Notes: generated by a model not told the origin, from the sequence alone. DNA of 32,202 nt from an uncultured Megasphaera sp. (GCA_934193515.1 CAKPVJ010000022.1:1-32202); one strand, 5' to 3'. Counted from the first letter of the stretch, positions 15,586 to 25,491 are shown. A program made the numbers and translations.

Positions 15586-18500
15586 ATGAAAAACGTATTA
15601 CATATAGGCATTGATATTGGCTCGACAACGGTTAAAATCGCAGTCTTAAATGATGCCAAACAATGTATGCATGCCTGCTATGTCCGCCACTATACAGACA
15701 TTCGGCAAAAAGTATGGGATCTCTTACAAAACGCCTACGAAATTTTTGGCGATCAACAGATTACCATTGCCATTACCGGATCCGGCGGCATCGCGTTGGC
15801 AGACTATCTCGGCATTTCATTCATACAGGAAGTCATTGCAGGTACCAAAGCCGTCCGCACGTATTATCCGCAGTCAGACGTCATCATTGAATTAGGCGGT
15901 GAAGACGCTAAAATTACGTACCTAACCGGCGGCAATGAACATCGCATGAACGGCAACTGCGCCGGAGGCACCGGTGCGTTTATTGACCAAATGGCTACAC
16001 TGCTTCATACGGACGCCGGCGGTTTAAATGAATTGGCTAAAAAATCGGATACGCTCTATCCTATCGCCGCACGCTGCGGTGTTTTTGCTAAAACAGATAT
16101 TCAGGCCCTGCTCAACGAAGGGGCCAGCAAAGAAAATGTCGCTGCTTCCGTATTCCAGTCAATCGTGTTTCAAACCATTACCGGACTGGCCTGCGGCCGT
16201 CCTATCAAAGGCACGGTCTGCTTCCTCGGCGGTCCGCTGACCTATTTGTCCCAGCTCCGCAGCCAGTTTGCCAAAACGCTGCATCTTTCAAAGGAACAAG
16301 TCATTGCCCCGGAAAACGCCCAGGTATATGTAGCTATCGGCGCAGCGCTCGGCAGTGTTGATGAAAAGCCGGTTTCCTTTATGAATCTGATGGGACAGCT
16401 CCGCAACGTCGATGAATCATCGCTGGCACAATCAGACCGCATTGAACCTCTATTCAATACGCCGGCAGAACTAAAGGAATTTCAGGAACGCCACAGCCAG
16501 CACACGGTTCCTTATGCAGATCTGGCAGCGTACAGCGGCCCTTGTTATCTCGGCATGGATGCCGGATCGACAACGATTAAATCCGTATTGCTTAGTGAAG
16601 ACAATAAAATACTATATACACACTACCAAAACAATGAAGGCAGCCCCTTGCTGGCTGCCAAAAAAATTGTAGAAGAAATATATAAGCAGCTGCCAGCCGG
16701 CGCGTTTATCGCCAAAGCCGGCATTACCGGTTACGGCGAAGGACTCATCAAAGAAGCCATGCATTTGGATATTGGGGAAGTCGAAACTATTGCCCATTAC
16801 CAGGCAGCCGCCCATTTTTGTCCGGATGTCGATTTTATTCTCGATATTGGCGGCCAAGACATGAAATGCAGCCGGTTAAAAGACGGCCATATTGAAGATA
16901 TTTTGCTGAACGAAGCCTGCTCTTCCGGCTGCGGCTCCTTCTTGGATACCTTTGCCAAATCGTTAAACTTATCCATCGAAGATTTTTCCAAGGCCGCCTT
17001 ACTTGCCAAGAGCCCGATTGACTTGGGTTCCCGCTGCACGGTCTTTATGAATTCCAAAGTAAAACAGGCTCAAAAAGAAGGCGCTACGATGGCCGATATT
17101 TCAGCCGGCCTTTCCTATTCGGTCATCAAAAATGCCTTATATAAAGTAATTAAAGTAAAAGACCCGGCCAAACTGGGGAAACACATCGTCGTGCAGGGCG
17201 GAACTTTTTACAATGACGCCGTGTTAAGAGCCTTTGAAAAACTATTGGGCCGCCAAGTAATTCGTCCGGCGATTGCCGGCTTGATGGGAGCTTTTGGGAT
17301 GGGCCTTATCTGCCGTACAGCCTATCACGCAGATCAAGTCAAATCCACGCTGTTAACGAAAGAAGACCTATCGAAGCTGCATGTAACGACATCGATTCGT
17401 CATTGCGGGAAATGTACCAATAATTGTCTTCTTACCGTAAATACGTTTAATGACGGTCGTTCGTTTATCACGGGCAACCGCTGCGAACGAGGCGCTGCCG
17501 GCTCAGTAACGCAGCATCACAAAGTACTTCCCAATATGTACAAAGTAAAATATAATCTCTTGTTCAACCGGTATAAACCGCTTGCTAAAGGGCCGCGCGG
17601 CACGGTCGGCATTCCCCGCGTGCTGAATATGTACGAGGACTATCCGTTCTGGTTCACGTTCTTTACCACACTCGGCTATACGGTTGTATTATCCGACCCA
17701 TCTTCCAAAGAACTGTTTGAAAAAGCCATGGATACGATTCCTTCCGATTCGGCCTGCTACCCGGCCAAGCTCGTACACGGCCATATTGAAAACCTGCTGG
17801 AAAAAGGCGTAGACCGCATTTTTTATCCCTGCATTCAAAACGGCCCGGATGAAGGCAGCCGGGACAATACCTTCAACTGCCCGATGGTAATGAGTTACCC
17901 CGAAGTCATCCGCCACAACATGGTAGAACGTCTTTCAGATACCAACACGGTATATCTCTGCCCATTTTTGCCGCTTCACGATAAAAAGCGAATTATCCCC
18001 AGACTGCAGGAAGAACTTCGCGTTTGGAATCTCGGCAAAAAAGAAATCAAAGAAGCCGCGCTGGCCGCTTGGAATGAAGAAGAATCTTATAAACAAACAT
18101 ACCGGAATTTGACAAAACAGACTTTGGACATGCTCGCCAAAAACGGCGACCGGGCCATTGTATTGTGCGGCCGTCCGTATCACGTAGATCCGGAAATCAA
18201 CCACGGGATTCCTGAACTCATCAACAGTTTGGGACTGGCTGTCTTAACAGAAGACGGCGTCGCTCCGTTAGGTCATTTACCCAAGGAGCTGCGTGTCGTA
18301 GACCAATGGTCTTATCATTCCCGCCTGTATCGGGCAGCACAGTATATTGTCACACAGCCGAATTTGGAATTGGTTGAACTCAATTCGTTTGGCTGCGGCT
18401 TGGATGCCATCGTTGCAGACCAAGTACAGGAAATCCTGGCACAAGGCCACAAAATCCATACGTTACTAAAAATTGACGAAGGATCTAACCTCGGTGCTAT

Positions 18501-19890
18501 CCGCATTCGTCTCCGCTCCCTTCTTTTCGTCATGAATCATCGAAAAAAAGAAGATACGGCAACGATTCCCTATTCGTACCACAAAGCGGTATTTACCAAA
18601 GAAGACAAAAAAACGAATGTCATTTTAGCGCCTTCTATGACGCCGATTCATTTTCCGATGTTCCAGGCTGCATTTGCCCATGAAGGATATCACATGGAAA
18701 TATTGCCGCATCAAGGCCAAACTGCCATTGACACGGGACTGGCATATATTCATAATGATGCCTGCTATCCGGCCATCATGTCGTTGGGACAGATTATTAC
18801 CGCTCTCAAATCCGGCAAATACGATTTGAAACATACTTCTGTCATCATCTCACAGACCGGCGGCTGCTGCCGTGCGACCAACTATATCGGCATGATTCGC
18901 AAAGCACTGGCAGATGCCGGTATGGCAGACGTTTCCATCATTTCCCTGAACACGAAAGGGCTGAATGAACAACCGGGCTTTAAGCCTCATCTCGGCTTCT
19001 GGCATCGTCTTGTCATGGCCATGATTTACGGCGACGCACTGCAGCAGGTATTGTATCGTACGCGCCCGTATGAAAAAGTCAAAGGCACGGCTGAAAAGCT
19101 GTTCAAAAAATGGCAGGATAAATGCACGCATGACTTAATGAAAGCGGATGTCAGCACCTTCAAAAAGAACATTCGCAGCATGATTTCCGAATTTGACCAT
19201 ATCGATATGAGCGAAGAAAAGAAGCCGCGCATTGGTTTAGTCGGTGAAATTTACGTTAAATTCCATCCTATTGCCAACAACCATATCGTCCGCATGATTG
19301 AAGAAGAAGGCGGCGAAATCATCGTTTCCGGACTGGCTGATTTCTTCTTGTACGGACTGCTGGACAATCAGTTCCGCCACAAATATTTATCCGGAAGCTG
19401 GCTGTCTTCTTTTGCCAGCAAATCCATGGTCAAACTGCTCAATTGGTATCGGAAGCCGTATTGCGAAGCTGTTGCCAAGAGCCGTCATTTTGACCCGATT
19501 TCTTCCATTTATGATATTGCCGACGAAGCCAAACACTATTTGTCTTTGGGGCATGAAGCCGGTGAAGGCTGGTTCCTGACCGGTGATATGATTGACTTAA
19601 TCAAACGAGGGGCCAAAAACATCGTCTGCCTGCAGCCATGGGCCTGCCTGCCCAATCATGTAACAGGCAAAGGCATGATTAAAACATTGAAAGCCGCTTT
19701 CCCCGAAGTCAATATTGTCGCCATTGACTATGACCCCAGCGCCAGCTCCGTCAACCAAACAAACCGGTTGAAGCTGATGCTGACAACAACGTTTGAAGGC
19801 ATTCGCGAAACCGTCGATACGACGACAAAACCAACCATGCCGTTCTTAAAAGGCGTTCATATCAACAGTACACTGCATTTAGATAAATAA
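15586..19890 (+). CDS. Giant acyl-CoA dehydratase activase-related protein (BcrAD/BadFG x2, DUF2229, HgdB-like)
   Basis: A 1434-residue cytoplasmic fusion. Two ASKHA-type ATPase activase domains come first. In the first (about 1-270) GIDIGSTTVK occurs at 8-17 and NCAGGTGAF near 123. In the second (about 320-585) GMDAGSTTIK occurs near 323, DIGGQDMK near 419 and EACSSGCGSF near 442. A cysteine-rich CGKCTNNC (about 606-613) could hold a metal or cluster. A DUF2229-type region (about 650-880) includes SDSACYPAKLVHGH and GRPYHVDPEINHG. A dehydratase-D-subunit-like region with QTGGCCRATNY (about 1089) completes the protein. Known activases are dimers of about 260 residues bridging one 4Fe-4S cluster and driving ATP-dependent electron transfer to 2-hydroxyacyl-CoA dehydratases. 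The giant form may carry both activator and acceptor, but its substrate is unknown. The start at 15586 is chosen from AAGGTGA five bases upstream; a longer frame from 15493 lacks a ribosome site. Confidence 0.88.
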   Translation: MKNVLHIGIDIGSTTVKIAVLNDAKQCMHACYVRHYTDIRQKVWDLLQNAYEIFGDQQITIAITGSGGIALADYLGISFIQEVIAGTKAVRTYYPQSDVIIELGGEDAKITYLTGGNEHRMNGNCAGGTGAFIDQMATLLHTDAGGLNELAKKSDTLYPIAARCGVFAKTDIQALLNEGASKENVAASVFQSIVFQTITGLACGRPIKGTVCFLGGPLTYLSQLRSQFAKTLHLSKEQVIAPENAQVYVAIGAALGSVDEKPVSFMNLMGQLRNVDESSLAQSDRIEPLFNTPAELKEFQERHSQHTVPYADLAAYSGPCYLGMDAGSTTIKSVLLSEDNKILYTHYQNNEGSPLLAAKKIVEEIYKQLPAGAFIAKAGITGYGEGLIKEAMHLDIGEVETIAHYQAAAHFCPDVDFILDIGGQDMKCSRLKDGHIEDILLNEACSSGCGSFLDTFAKSLNLSIEDFSKAALLAKSPIDLGSRCTVFMNSKVKQAQKEGATMADISAGLSYSVIKNALYKVIKVKDPAKLGKHIVVQGGTFYNDAVLRAFEKLLGRQVIRPAIAGLMGAFGMGLICRTAYHADQVKSTLLTKEDLSKLHVTTSIRHCGKCTNNCLLTVNTFNDGRSFITGNRCERGAAGSVTQHHKVLPNMYKVKYNLLFNRYKPLAKGPRGTVGIPRVLNMYEDYPFWFTFFTTLGYTVVLSDPSSKELFEKAMDTIPSDSACYPAKLVHGHIENLLEKGVDRIFYPCIQNGPDEGSRDNTFNCPMVMSYPEVIRHNMVERLSDTNTVYLCPFLPLHDKKRIIPRLQEELRVWNLGKKEIKEAALAAWNEEESYKQTYRNLTKQTLDMLAKNGDRAIVLCGRPYHVDPEINHGIPELINSLGLAVLTEDGVAPLGHLPKELRVVDQWSYHSRLYRAAQYIVTQPNLELVELNSFGCGLDAIVADQVQEILAQGHKIHTLLKIDEGSNLGAIRIRLRSLLFVMNHRKKEDTATIPYSYHKAVFTKEDKKTNVILAPSMTPIHFPMFQAAFAHEGYHMEILPHQGQTAIDTGLAYIHNDACYPAIMSLGQIITALKSGKYDLKHTSVIISQTGGCCRATNYIGMIRKALADAGMADVSIISLNTKGLNEQPGFKPHLGFWHRLVMAMIYGDALQQVLYRTRPYEKVKGTAEKLFKKWQDKCTHDLMKADVSTFKKNIRSMISEFDHIDMSEEKKPRIGLVGEIYVKFHPIANNHIVRMIEEEGGEIIVSGLADFFLYGLLDNQFRHKYLSGSWLSSFASKSMVKLLNWYRKPYCEAVAKSRHFDPISSIYDIADEAKHYLSLGHEAGEGWFLTGDMIDLIKRGAKNIVCLQPWACLPNHVTGKGMIKTLKAAFPEVNIVAIDYDPSASSVNQTNRLKLMLTTTFEGIRETVDTTTKPTMPFLKGVHINSTLHLDK

Positions 19891-19900
19891 AACAACAAAA

Positions 19901-19947
19901 ATCCCGCATCCAAACACTCAGCATAGTTTGGATGCGGGATTTTTTTA
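19901..19947. terminator. Bidirectional terminator between the convergent activase-like gene and dnaE
   Basis: Perfect 15-bp stem ATCCCGCATCCAAAC / GTTTGGATGCGGGAT with a 10-base loop. Six T residues follow on the plus strand, and four T residues in the other direction. The plus-strand T tract overlaps the dnaE stop codon. Confidence 0.95.
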
Positions 19948-22900
19948 TTTCAAAACAACGGAACCTGGTTCCAGTATACGTTCTAATTCCTGCCGCAGCG
20001 CATCTTCTGTCGTAACCCAATATTTCTGCGCTGTCAAAATCGTTTTTCTGCTCCCCATCAAATGGAAGTATACACGGACATCGCCTGGATATTTTTCCAA
20101 TATAGCAGCAATGCGGTCGCTCAAATTCGTTCGTTCCAAATGAGCCGGTATTTTGATAAAAAGCTTGGTCCCGCTTCCGGGATACCAAAGCGCTCCCATA
20201 TTTCTTGCAGCAGATGCCCCAATAACCGGCTGCGTGTCATCAGCATTTCCCAAAAGGACTACCTTGTCCGCAATAAGTTGTATTCCTTCATCGCTGATGT
20301 CAGCCCGTCCCTGAACAGCAACTGCCATATCCATTGTGCAGGCATTCATGCATTGGCTGAATACTTTTGGAAAAACGACAACTGGCACCGTTCCGGCATA
20401 ATCTTCTATCGTCAAAATGACCATCTGTTCATTTCGCTTGGTCGTAACTTGCCGGCGGCCTGTCACTAAACCGCCGATTTGTACTCTTTTACCGTCATAT
20501 TTACGGTTTTCTTCACCAAAAAACGTAGTAATCGGCGTCATGCCTTTCATTTGCTCTTTGTATTTATCCAGCGGATGGCCGCTAAAGTAAAAGCCGGCAA
20601 ATTCTTTTTCCATAGCCAGCCGTACATCCAGCGGGTATTCGTCTATATCCGGATACTGCAGCGCCATGACCGGTGCATCATCGCCGCTGTCAAACAATCC
20701 CATTTGTCCGGACGCATCATCTTTTTGTTTCAACGAGCCGACACTCATGGCCTGTTCGACGACAGCCATCAGCTGTGACCGTTTTTTGCCGAATGAATCC
20801 ATCGCCCCGCCTTTAATCAAATTTTCAATGCTCTTGCGGTTTACAATATGATAATCAACACGGCTGCAAAAATCTTCTAAAGACAAAAACGGCCCGTCTT
20901 TTTCTCGGCTTTCCACTATTTTCTGTATAGCCAGCTCACTAATGCTTTTAATAGCCGACAACCCGACGCGCACACTGCCGTTTTCGACGGAAAATACCAT
21001 TTGGCTGGTATTGACATCCGGTGCCAAAATCTGAACGCCATGACGGCGGCATTCTGAAATATAATAGCTGACTTTGCTGATATCATTGAGCATGCTCGTC
21101 ATCGTTGCAGCCATCAGTTCCGGTCGATAATGCGCCTTTAAATAGGCAGTCTGCCAAGCGACAAAGGCATAGGCCGCAGAATGAGATTTATTGAACCCAT
21201 ATCCTGCAAAATATACCATCAAGTCAAAGACTTTATTGGCTATATCGTCGGGAATAGTATTCTTTTTCGTTCCTGCCAAAAAATTAGCCCGCTGCGCTTT
21301 TAGGATAGATTCTTTTTTCTTCCCCATAGCACGGCGCAGCAAATCTGCCTGTCCCAGCGAAAAGCCGCCCATGACGGAAGCAATCTGCATGACCTGTTCC
21401 TGATATAAAATAACGCCGTATGTATCTTTTAAAATCGGTTCCAACAACGGATGCAGATACGTGACTTTCTTTTCGCCATGGCTTCCCTTGATAAAATCAT
21501 CTACCATGCCGCTTCCCAACGGCCCCGGCCGATACAGCGCAACCAAAGGAATCATATCTTCAAAATGTTTAGGGGCCAATTCTTTTACCAGATTGGTAAT
21601 CCCTTCCGATTCCATCTGAAAGACGCCAGCCGTATCTCCTTCCGTCAAAAGCCGGCACGTGTCCGGGTCATCCAGTGGGATATGATTGATATCCAAATGA
21701 ATCCCATGGTCTTTTTCGATAAGCTTGACCGTATCCCCAATAACAGTCAATGTACGCAGCCCCAAAAAGTCCATTTTGAGCAGACCCAGTTCTTCTACCA
21801 AATCTTTATCATACTGGGTTGTCAAATATCCTTCTTTGGAATACTGCATCGGTACATAGTCATCGACAGGAGCTGCCGAAATGACCACGCCGGCAGCATG
21901 CGTCGAGGAATGACGCACCATGCCTTCCAAAGCTTTACTCATTTCGACCATATGATGCACCGTAGCATTCGTTTCATATTCATCACGAAACTCTTTACTG
22001 ATTTTTAATGCTTTATCAATGGTCAGTCCCAATTCCGTCGGCACCAGCTTCATAATCCGCTTGACTTCGCTCAGCGGAATATCCAGTACCCGGCTGACAT
22101 CCCGCATGACAGCTCGTGCGGCCAACGTACCAAAGGTAATAATCAAGGCCACATGGTCTTTGCCATATTTTCTCGTCACATAATCAATCACGCGGCTGCG
22201 GTTTTCATAACAAAAATCCATGTCAATATCCGGCATCGTCACGCGTTCCGGATTCAAAAAGCGTTCAAACAGCAAATTATATTTCAGAGGATCCAAGCCG
22301 GTGATTCCTAACAAATAGGCCACAACAGAACCGGCTGCCGAGCCGCGTCCGGGACCGACAGGGATATCATGATCGCGGGCAAACTTGACATAATCCCATA
22401 CGATTAAAAAATACGAAGGAAATCCCATTTTATTGATAACGCTTAATTCATAATCCAGCCGTTCCCGTACTTCCGGCGTTACCGGGTTATAGCGGACAGG
22501 CAGTGCTTCTTCACACAACTTTCGCAGATAGGATTCGTCCGTTTCTCCTTCCGGCACGGCAAATTTCGGCAAATGCCGTTCATTAAAAGAAATTTCTACA
22601 CTGCATTTATCGGCAATTTCCAGCGTCGTGTCAATCGCTTCCGGCATATCCGGAAACAACGCCGCCATTTCATCGCCGCTTTTCATATAAAACTCATCAT
22701 TGATAAAGCGAAAATGAGACGGGTCATCCAGCGTACTGCCCGTAGAAATGCATAATTTGACTTCCTGCGCGGCCGCATCGGACTTTTTGATATAATGATA
22801 GTCATTGGTCGCCGCCAGCTTTAATCCATATTCTTTCGACCATTTCTTAAAGGTTTCACGTACAATCTTTTCTTCTGTCATGCCGTGATTTTGTACTTCC

Positions 22901-23418
22901 AAATAGAAATCATCCTTGCCAAAAATACGAACCAGCCGCTCCAGTGTTCTCCTGGCACCTTCTTCATTATGGTTCAAAATGTCCTGCTGAATATGGCCTT
23001 CGATGCAGGCACTCATCGCAATAATCCCTGTATGATATTGTTCTAATAAATCATAGTCTACACGAGGTTTATGATAATTGTTTTCTCCGTCAACAAATCC
23101 TTTAGAAACTATCTTGACTAGGTTATGGTATCCCTCATTATTTTTAGCCAGCAAAATCAAATGGCACAGTCGTTCCTTTGTCTTTTTTTCAAACCGACTG
23201 CCTCTAGTCATGTATACTTCGCACCCCAAAATCGGCTTGATTCCCTGGGCCTTGGCTTCTTTATACAAATGAATGACGCCGTACATATTGCCATGATCGG
23301 TAATCGCTACGGCAGGCATATTCATGGCTTTCGCCTGCTGTACCATATCCGGAATACGGCACAAGCCGTCAAAAAGGCTGTATTGTGTATGAACATGTAA
23401 ATGGACAAATGGACGCAT
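19945..23418 (-). CDS. dnaE: DNA polymerase III alpha subunit
   Basis: Replicative polymerase of 1157 residues, normal for the DnaE (not PolC) form. The N-terminal PHP domain (about 1-210) keeps candidate metal ligands: HLHVH (7-11), ITDHGN, LGCEVY and NDYHY. A PHP-based 3'-5' exonuclease is thus conceivable, since no separate exonuclease domain is present. The palm contains GPGRGSAAGS (355-364), the catalytic aspartates in PDIDMDF (396-402) and the third in KMDFLGLRT (Asp550). The fingers contain YQEQVMQIA. Further on come an HhH region and the OB-fold with VQIGGLVTGRRQ (near 1000). AAGGAG precedes the ATG. It ends on the shared terminator with the convergent gene. Confidence 0.98.
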   Translation of the reverse strand: MRPFVHLHVHTQYSLFDGLCRIPDMVQQAKAMNMPAVAITDHGNMYGVIHLYKEAKAQGIKPILGCEVYMTRGSRFEKKTKERLCHLILLAKNNEGYHNLVKIVSKGFVDGENNYHKPRVDYDLLEQYHTGIIAMSACIEGHIQQDILNHNEEGARRTLERLVRIFGKDDFYLEVQNHGMTEEKIVRETFKKWSKEYGLKLAATNDYHYIKKSDAAAQEVKLCISTGSTLDDPSHFRFINDEFYMKSGDEMAALFPDMPEAIDTTLEIADKCSVEISFNERHLPKFAVPEGETDESYLRKLCEEALPVRYNPVTPEVRERLDYELSVINKMGFPSYFLIVWDYVKFARDHDIPVGPGRGSAAGSVVAYLLGITGLDPLKYNLLFERFLNPERVTMPDIDMDFCYENRSRVIDYVTRKYGKDHVALIITFGTLAARAVMRDVSRVLDIPLSEVKRIMKLVPTELGLTIDKALKISKEFRDEYETNATVHHMVEMSKALEGMVRHSSTHAAGVVISAAPVDDYVPMQYSKEGYLTTQYDKDLVEELGLLKMDFLGLRTLTVIGDTVKLIEKDHGIHLDINHIPLDDPDTCRLLTEGDTAGVFQMESEGITNLVKELAPKHFEDMIPLVALYRPGPLGSGMVDDFIKGSHGEKKVTYLHPLLEPILKDTYGVILYQEQVMQIASVMGGFSLGQADLLRRAMGKKKESILKAQRANFLAGTKKNTIPDDIANKVFDLMVYFAGYGFNKSHSAAYAFVAWQTAYLKAHYRPELMAATMTSMLNDISKVSYYISECRRHGVQILAPDVNTSQMVFSVENGSVRVGLSAIKSISELAIQKIVESREKDGPFLSLEDFCSRVDYHIVNRKSIENLIKGGAMDSFGKKRSQLMAVVEQAMSVGSLKQKDDASGQMGLFDSGDDAPVMALQYPDIDEYPLDVRLAMEKEFAGFYFSGHPLDKYKEQMKGMTPITTFFGEENRKYDGKRVQIGGLVTGRRQVTTKRNEQMVILTIEDYAGTVPVVVFPKVFSQCMNACTMDMAVAVQGRADISDEGIQLIADKVVLLGNADDTQPVIGASAARNMGALWYPGSGTKLFIKIPAHLERTNLSDRIAAILEKYPGDVRVYFHLMGSRKTILTAQKYWVTTEDALRQELERILEPGSVVLK

Positions 23419-23453
23419 ACCATCGCTCCTTTACTCTAAATGGTTTTCTTTTT

Positions 23454-23462
23454 ATTATATCA
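23454..23462 (-). promoter_or_regulatory. Extended -10 promoter of dnaE
   Basis: TGATATAAT on the minus strand about 36 bases before the dnaE start. The expected -35 position is occupied by the 14-bp palindrome at 23480-23493 rather than a good TTGACA. Confidence 0.5.
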
Positions 23463-23479
23463 CAAGATAGCATGACCGC

Positions 23480-23493
23480 ATGAAACGTTTCAT
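23480..23493. promoter_or_regulatory. Perfect 14-bp palindrome over the dnaE -35 region
   Basis: ATGAAACGTTTCAT is its own reverse complement, with a central CG as in LacI-family operators. Its position would let a bound protein block the promoter at 23454. No regulator gene is in the window. Confidence 0.35.
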
Positions 23494-23544
23494 CATCCTG
23501 CCTCGTTCGTCTTCTCTAAAGGCTAAAAAATAACTACTGCATAT

Positions 23545-23575
23545 AAAAAGGGCATATCGCTTCCTGCGACAGCCC
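23545..23575 (-). terminator. Terminator after the GNAT gene
   Basis: On the minus strand GGGCTGTCGC / GCGATATGCCC with a short loop, followed by five T residues. It shares the TGTCGC core with the terminators at 6333 and 13781. Confidence 0.8.
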
Positions 23576-23588
23576 TTTCCATCTCATA

Positions 23589-24086
23589 TCATATTTTATT
23601 CAAATAGACCGTCATCGTATACCAGACGGCGCCGCCATGGGTCGATACCGACTGGCCTTCACAAACATAGCCAAATTGTTCATAAAAAGGAATCAGCCGG
23701 TCTTTACAGGTCAGCGTAATCAATGCCTTATGCCGTTTTTTGGCAATGGCTATGTATGCCTGCATTAACTGCACTGCAATCCCTTGATGCTGTTCTTGGG
23801 GAATGACATCCAGCCCAAACACCATCATGTTGGCTGCATCATCATCATGGAGCTTGGTAGATTCATATAAATCATCCGTTAATATGCGCTGCGCTGTAAC
23901 GCAGCCATTAATAAAACCAACCGGCTTACCTTCTTTTTCAGCAATCAAAAACGAATGGCGAAACGCTGCCAAACGTTCTTTTAAGCTGTCCCGCGTTGCA
24001 GCTTCCGCAGCAGGAAAACAAGCGTTTTCAATCGCCGCCACGGCATCTAAATCAGCAGCACAAGCCGGTCGAATCATAATAGGCAC
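23589..24086 (-). CDS. GNAT-family N-acetyltransferase
   Basis: A 165-residue acetyl-CoA-dependent acetyltransferase of unknown substrate. The core motif A reads GLDVIPQEQHQGIAVQLMQAYIAIA (about 91-115), where Q-x-x-G-I-A forms the acetyl-CoA pyrophosphate loop. FYEQFGYVCEG (about 134-144) is the usual C-terminal signature with the conserved Tyr. The start is GTG at 24086, because AAGGA stands seven bases before it; the ATG three codons later would be too far from the ribosome site. The gene lies directly behind the tRNA-Pro terminator and is followed by its own terminator; no promoter was identified. Confidence 0.88.
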   Translation of the reverse strand: MPIMIRPACAADLDAVAAIENACFPAAEAATRDSLKERLAAFRHSFLIAEKEGKPVGFINGCVTAQRILTDDLYESTKLHDDDAANMMVFGLDVIPQEQHQGIAVQLMQAYIAIAKKRHKALITLTCKDRLIPFYEQFGYVCEGQSVSTHGGAVWYTMTVYLNKI

Positions 24087-24119
24087 GATAGATTCCTTCT
24101 TTCATACACTGCATGTAGT

Positions 24120-24155
24120 AAAAAAAAAGACTCTCATTCATGATGAACAAGAGCC
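24120..24155 (-). terminator. Terminator of tRNA-Pro
   Basis: A 12-bp stem read on the minus strand (GGCTCTTGTTCA with TGAATGAGAGTC, with G-U pairs), a 3-base loop and nine T residues; it begins 9 bases past the CCA. Confidence 0.93.
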
Positions 24156-24163
24156 TTCTGTCA

Positions 24164-24240
24164 TGGTCGGAACGGCGAGATTTGAACTCGCGACCTCTTC
24201 CACCCCAAGGAAGCGCGCTACCAAGCTGCGCCACGTCCCG
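24164..24240 (-). tRNA. tRNA-Pro (anticodon GGG)
   Basis: 77-base cloverleaf with encoded CCA: acceptor CGGGACG/CGTTCCG, anticodon stem CTTCC/GGAAG with loop TTGGGGT, and T-arm GCGAG-TTCAAAT-CTCGC. It forms its own transcription unit between a consensus promoter and a terminator. Confidence 0.97.
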
Positions 24241-24251
24241 TTGACCTATAC

Positions 24252-24280
24252 ATGATACCAAAAACACGGATACATGTCAA
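24252..24280 (-). promoter_or_regulatory. Consensus promoter of tRNA-Pro
   Basis: TTGACA, 17-base spacer, TATCAT on the minus strand. The -10 ends 11 bases before the tRNA 5' end, so the leader is only a few bases long. Confidence 0.92.
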
Positions 24281-24393
24281 GTCATTGCCTAAACGAATAT
24301 CTGTACATCTCGTATGAAACGGCACGCTATAACAACCTTTCTTTTCTCTGTTGCCATTCTACATCAGGAAGTTATATCTTTTCTATAAATCAA

Positions 24394-25491
24394 TTATTTT
24401 TCAACGACGACCAATTGCGGATGTTTGGCAATATCATCGGCTGCCTCTTCCCAATGCGGTACGACGACGATTCGCATGCCAGCTTGTTTTTCTACTAATT
24501 GCAAGCCTTCGTTGATATGCTGTAAAGACACGGCGTGTGTCAAAAGATAATCCACATTCAGTTTGCCGCTGCGAATCATTTCAATCGCCAGCGCATTATG
24601 CCGCGGCGCAGAAGAAAACGTGCCATAAATAGTAATCTGCCTGTAATGAAGAAAATTAGCATCGATGGTCACCTGCGGCTTGTCCTTGGGCAGACCGGCA
24701 AAGAAGCAGACTTTTCCCATTTTCCCAGTCATGGCAAGTCCCATCTGCATGGCCGCTTCACTGCCTGCTGTGACAATAACAACGTTGGCTCCCATGCCGT
24801 CGGTCAATTCCAATACCCGCTGCACCGCATCGTCTTTCTGTGAGGAAATATACGCATCATACCCTAACGGACGAGCTCTGTCCAAACGAGGTTGGCTGCG
24901 ATTGATGAGAAATACCTTGCCGGCGCCACGAGAGCGCACCAACTCGGCATGCATAATGCCAATCGGGCCGGTGCCAATGACAGCTACCGTATCGCCCAGC
25001 TGAATCTGCATCGCTTCCTGCCCATTAATCACGCAGGCCAGTGGTTCTGCCAGCGTCGCGCTGAGATAATCCACACTATCCGGAATCAGATTAACATTCC
25101 CCGCCTGGACTGCAATCGCTGGAATGCGCACAAATTCGGCAAACCCGCCATGATATTGATGGCCCAGCGTCAGCCGATGATAACACAGATGCTGATTGCC
25201 AGATAAACAATACGAACAATGACCACAGCCAATTCCCGGCGCAACAATCACGCGGTCTCCCACGGCATATCGATCGACACCTGCCCCGACAGCCACAATT
25301 TCACCAGCAAATTCATGGCCCAATATAATAGGCGGTTGAATTGCTGCATGTCCATGATGAAAGGTACGCAAATCCCCGCCACAAATGGCACAGGCTTTCA
25401 CCCTGACCAGCAATTCTCCTTCTTGTATGGAAGGAGTTGGTACGTCTTCTACAACCATATTGCCAATTCCTTTATATATTGCTGCTATCAT
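24394..25491 (-). CDS. Zinc-dependent medium-chain alcohol/polyol dehydrogenase
   Basis: A 365-residue NAD(P)-dependent oxidoreductase of the medium-chain dehydrogenase family, closest in pattern to threonine/sorbitol-type dehydrogenases. The catalytic zinc site is Cys37 (CAICGGD) with the GHE pair at 58-60. The structural zinc site has four cysteines, 89, 92, 95 and 103 (CGHCSYC...HLC). The Rossmann fold carries VIGTGPIGIMHAELV near 170-185. The actual alcohol, polyol or amino alcohol substrate cannot be told. AAGGAG lies 10 bases before the ATG. It stands alone, with its own promoter (25523-25551); no regulator or pathway gene is adjacent and no clear terminator was found downstream. Confidence 0.9.
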   Translation of the reverse strand: MIAAIYKGIGNMVVEDVPTPSIQEGELLVRVKACAICGGDLRTFHHGHAAIQPPIILGHEFAGEIVAVGAGVDRYAVGDRVIVAPGIGCGHCSYCLSGNQHLCYHRLTLGHQYHGGFAEFVRIPAIAVQAGNVNLIPDSVDYLSATLAEPLACVINGQEAMQIQLGDTVAVIGTGPIGIMHAELVRSRGAGKVFLINRSQPRLDRARPLGYDAYISSQKDDAVQRVLELTDGMGANVVIVTAGSEAAMQMGLAMTGKMGKVCFFAGLPKDKPQVTIDANFLHYRQITIYGTFSSAPRHNALAIEMIRSGKLNVDYLLTHAVSLQHINEGLQLVEKQAGMRIVVVPHWEEAADDIAKHPQLVVVEK

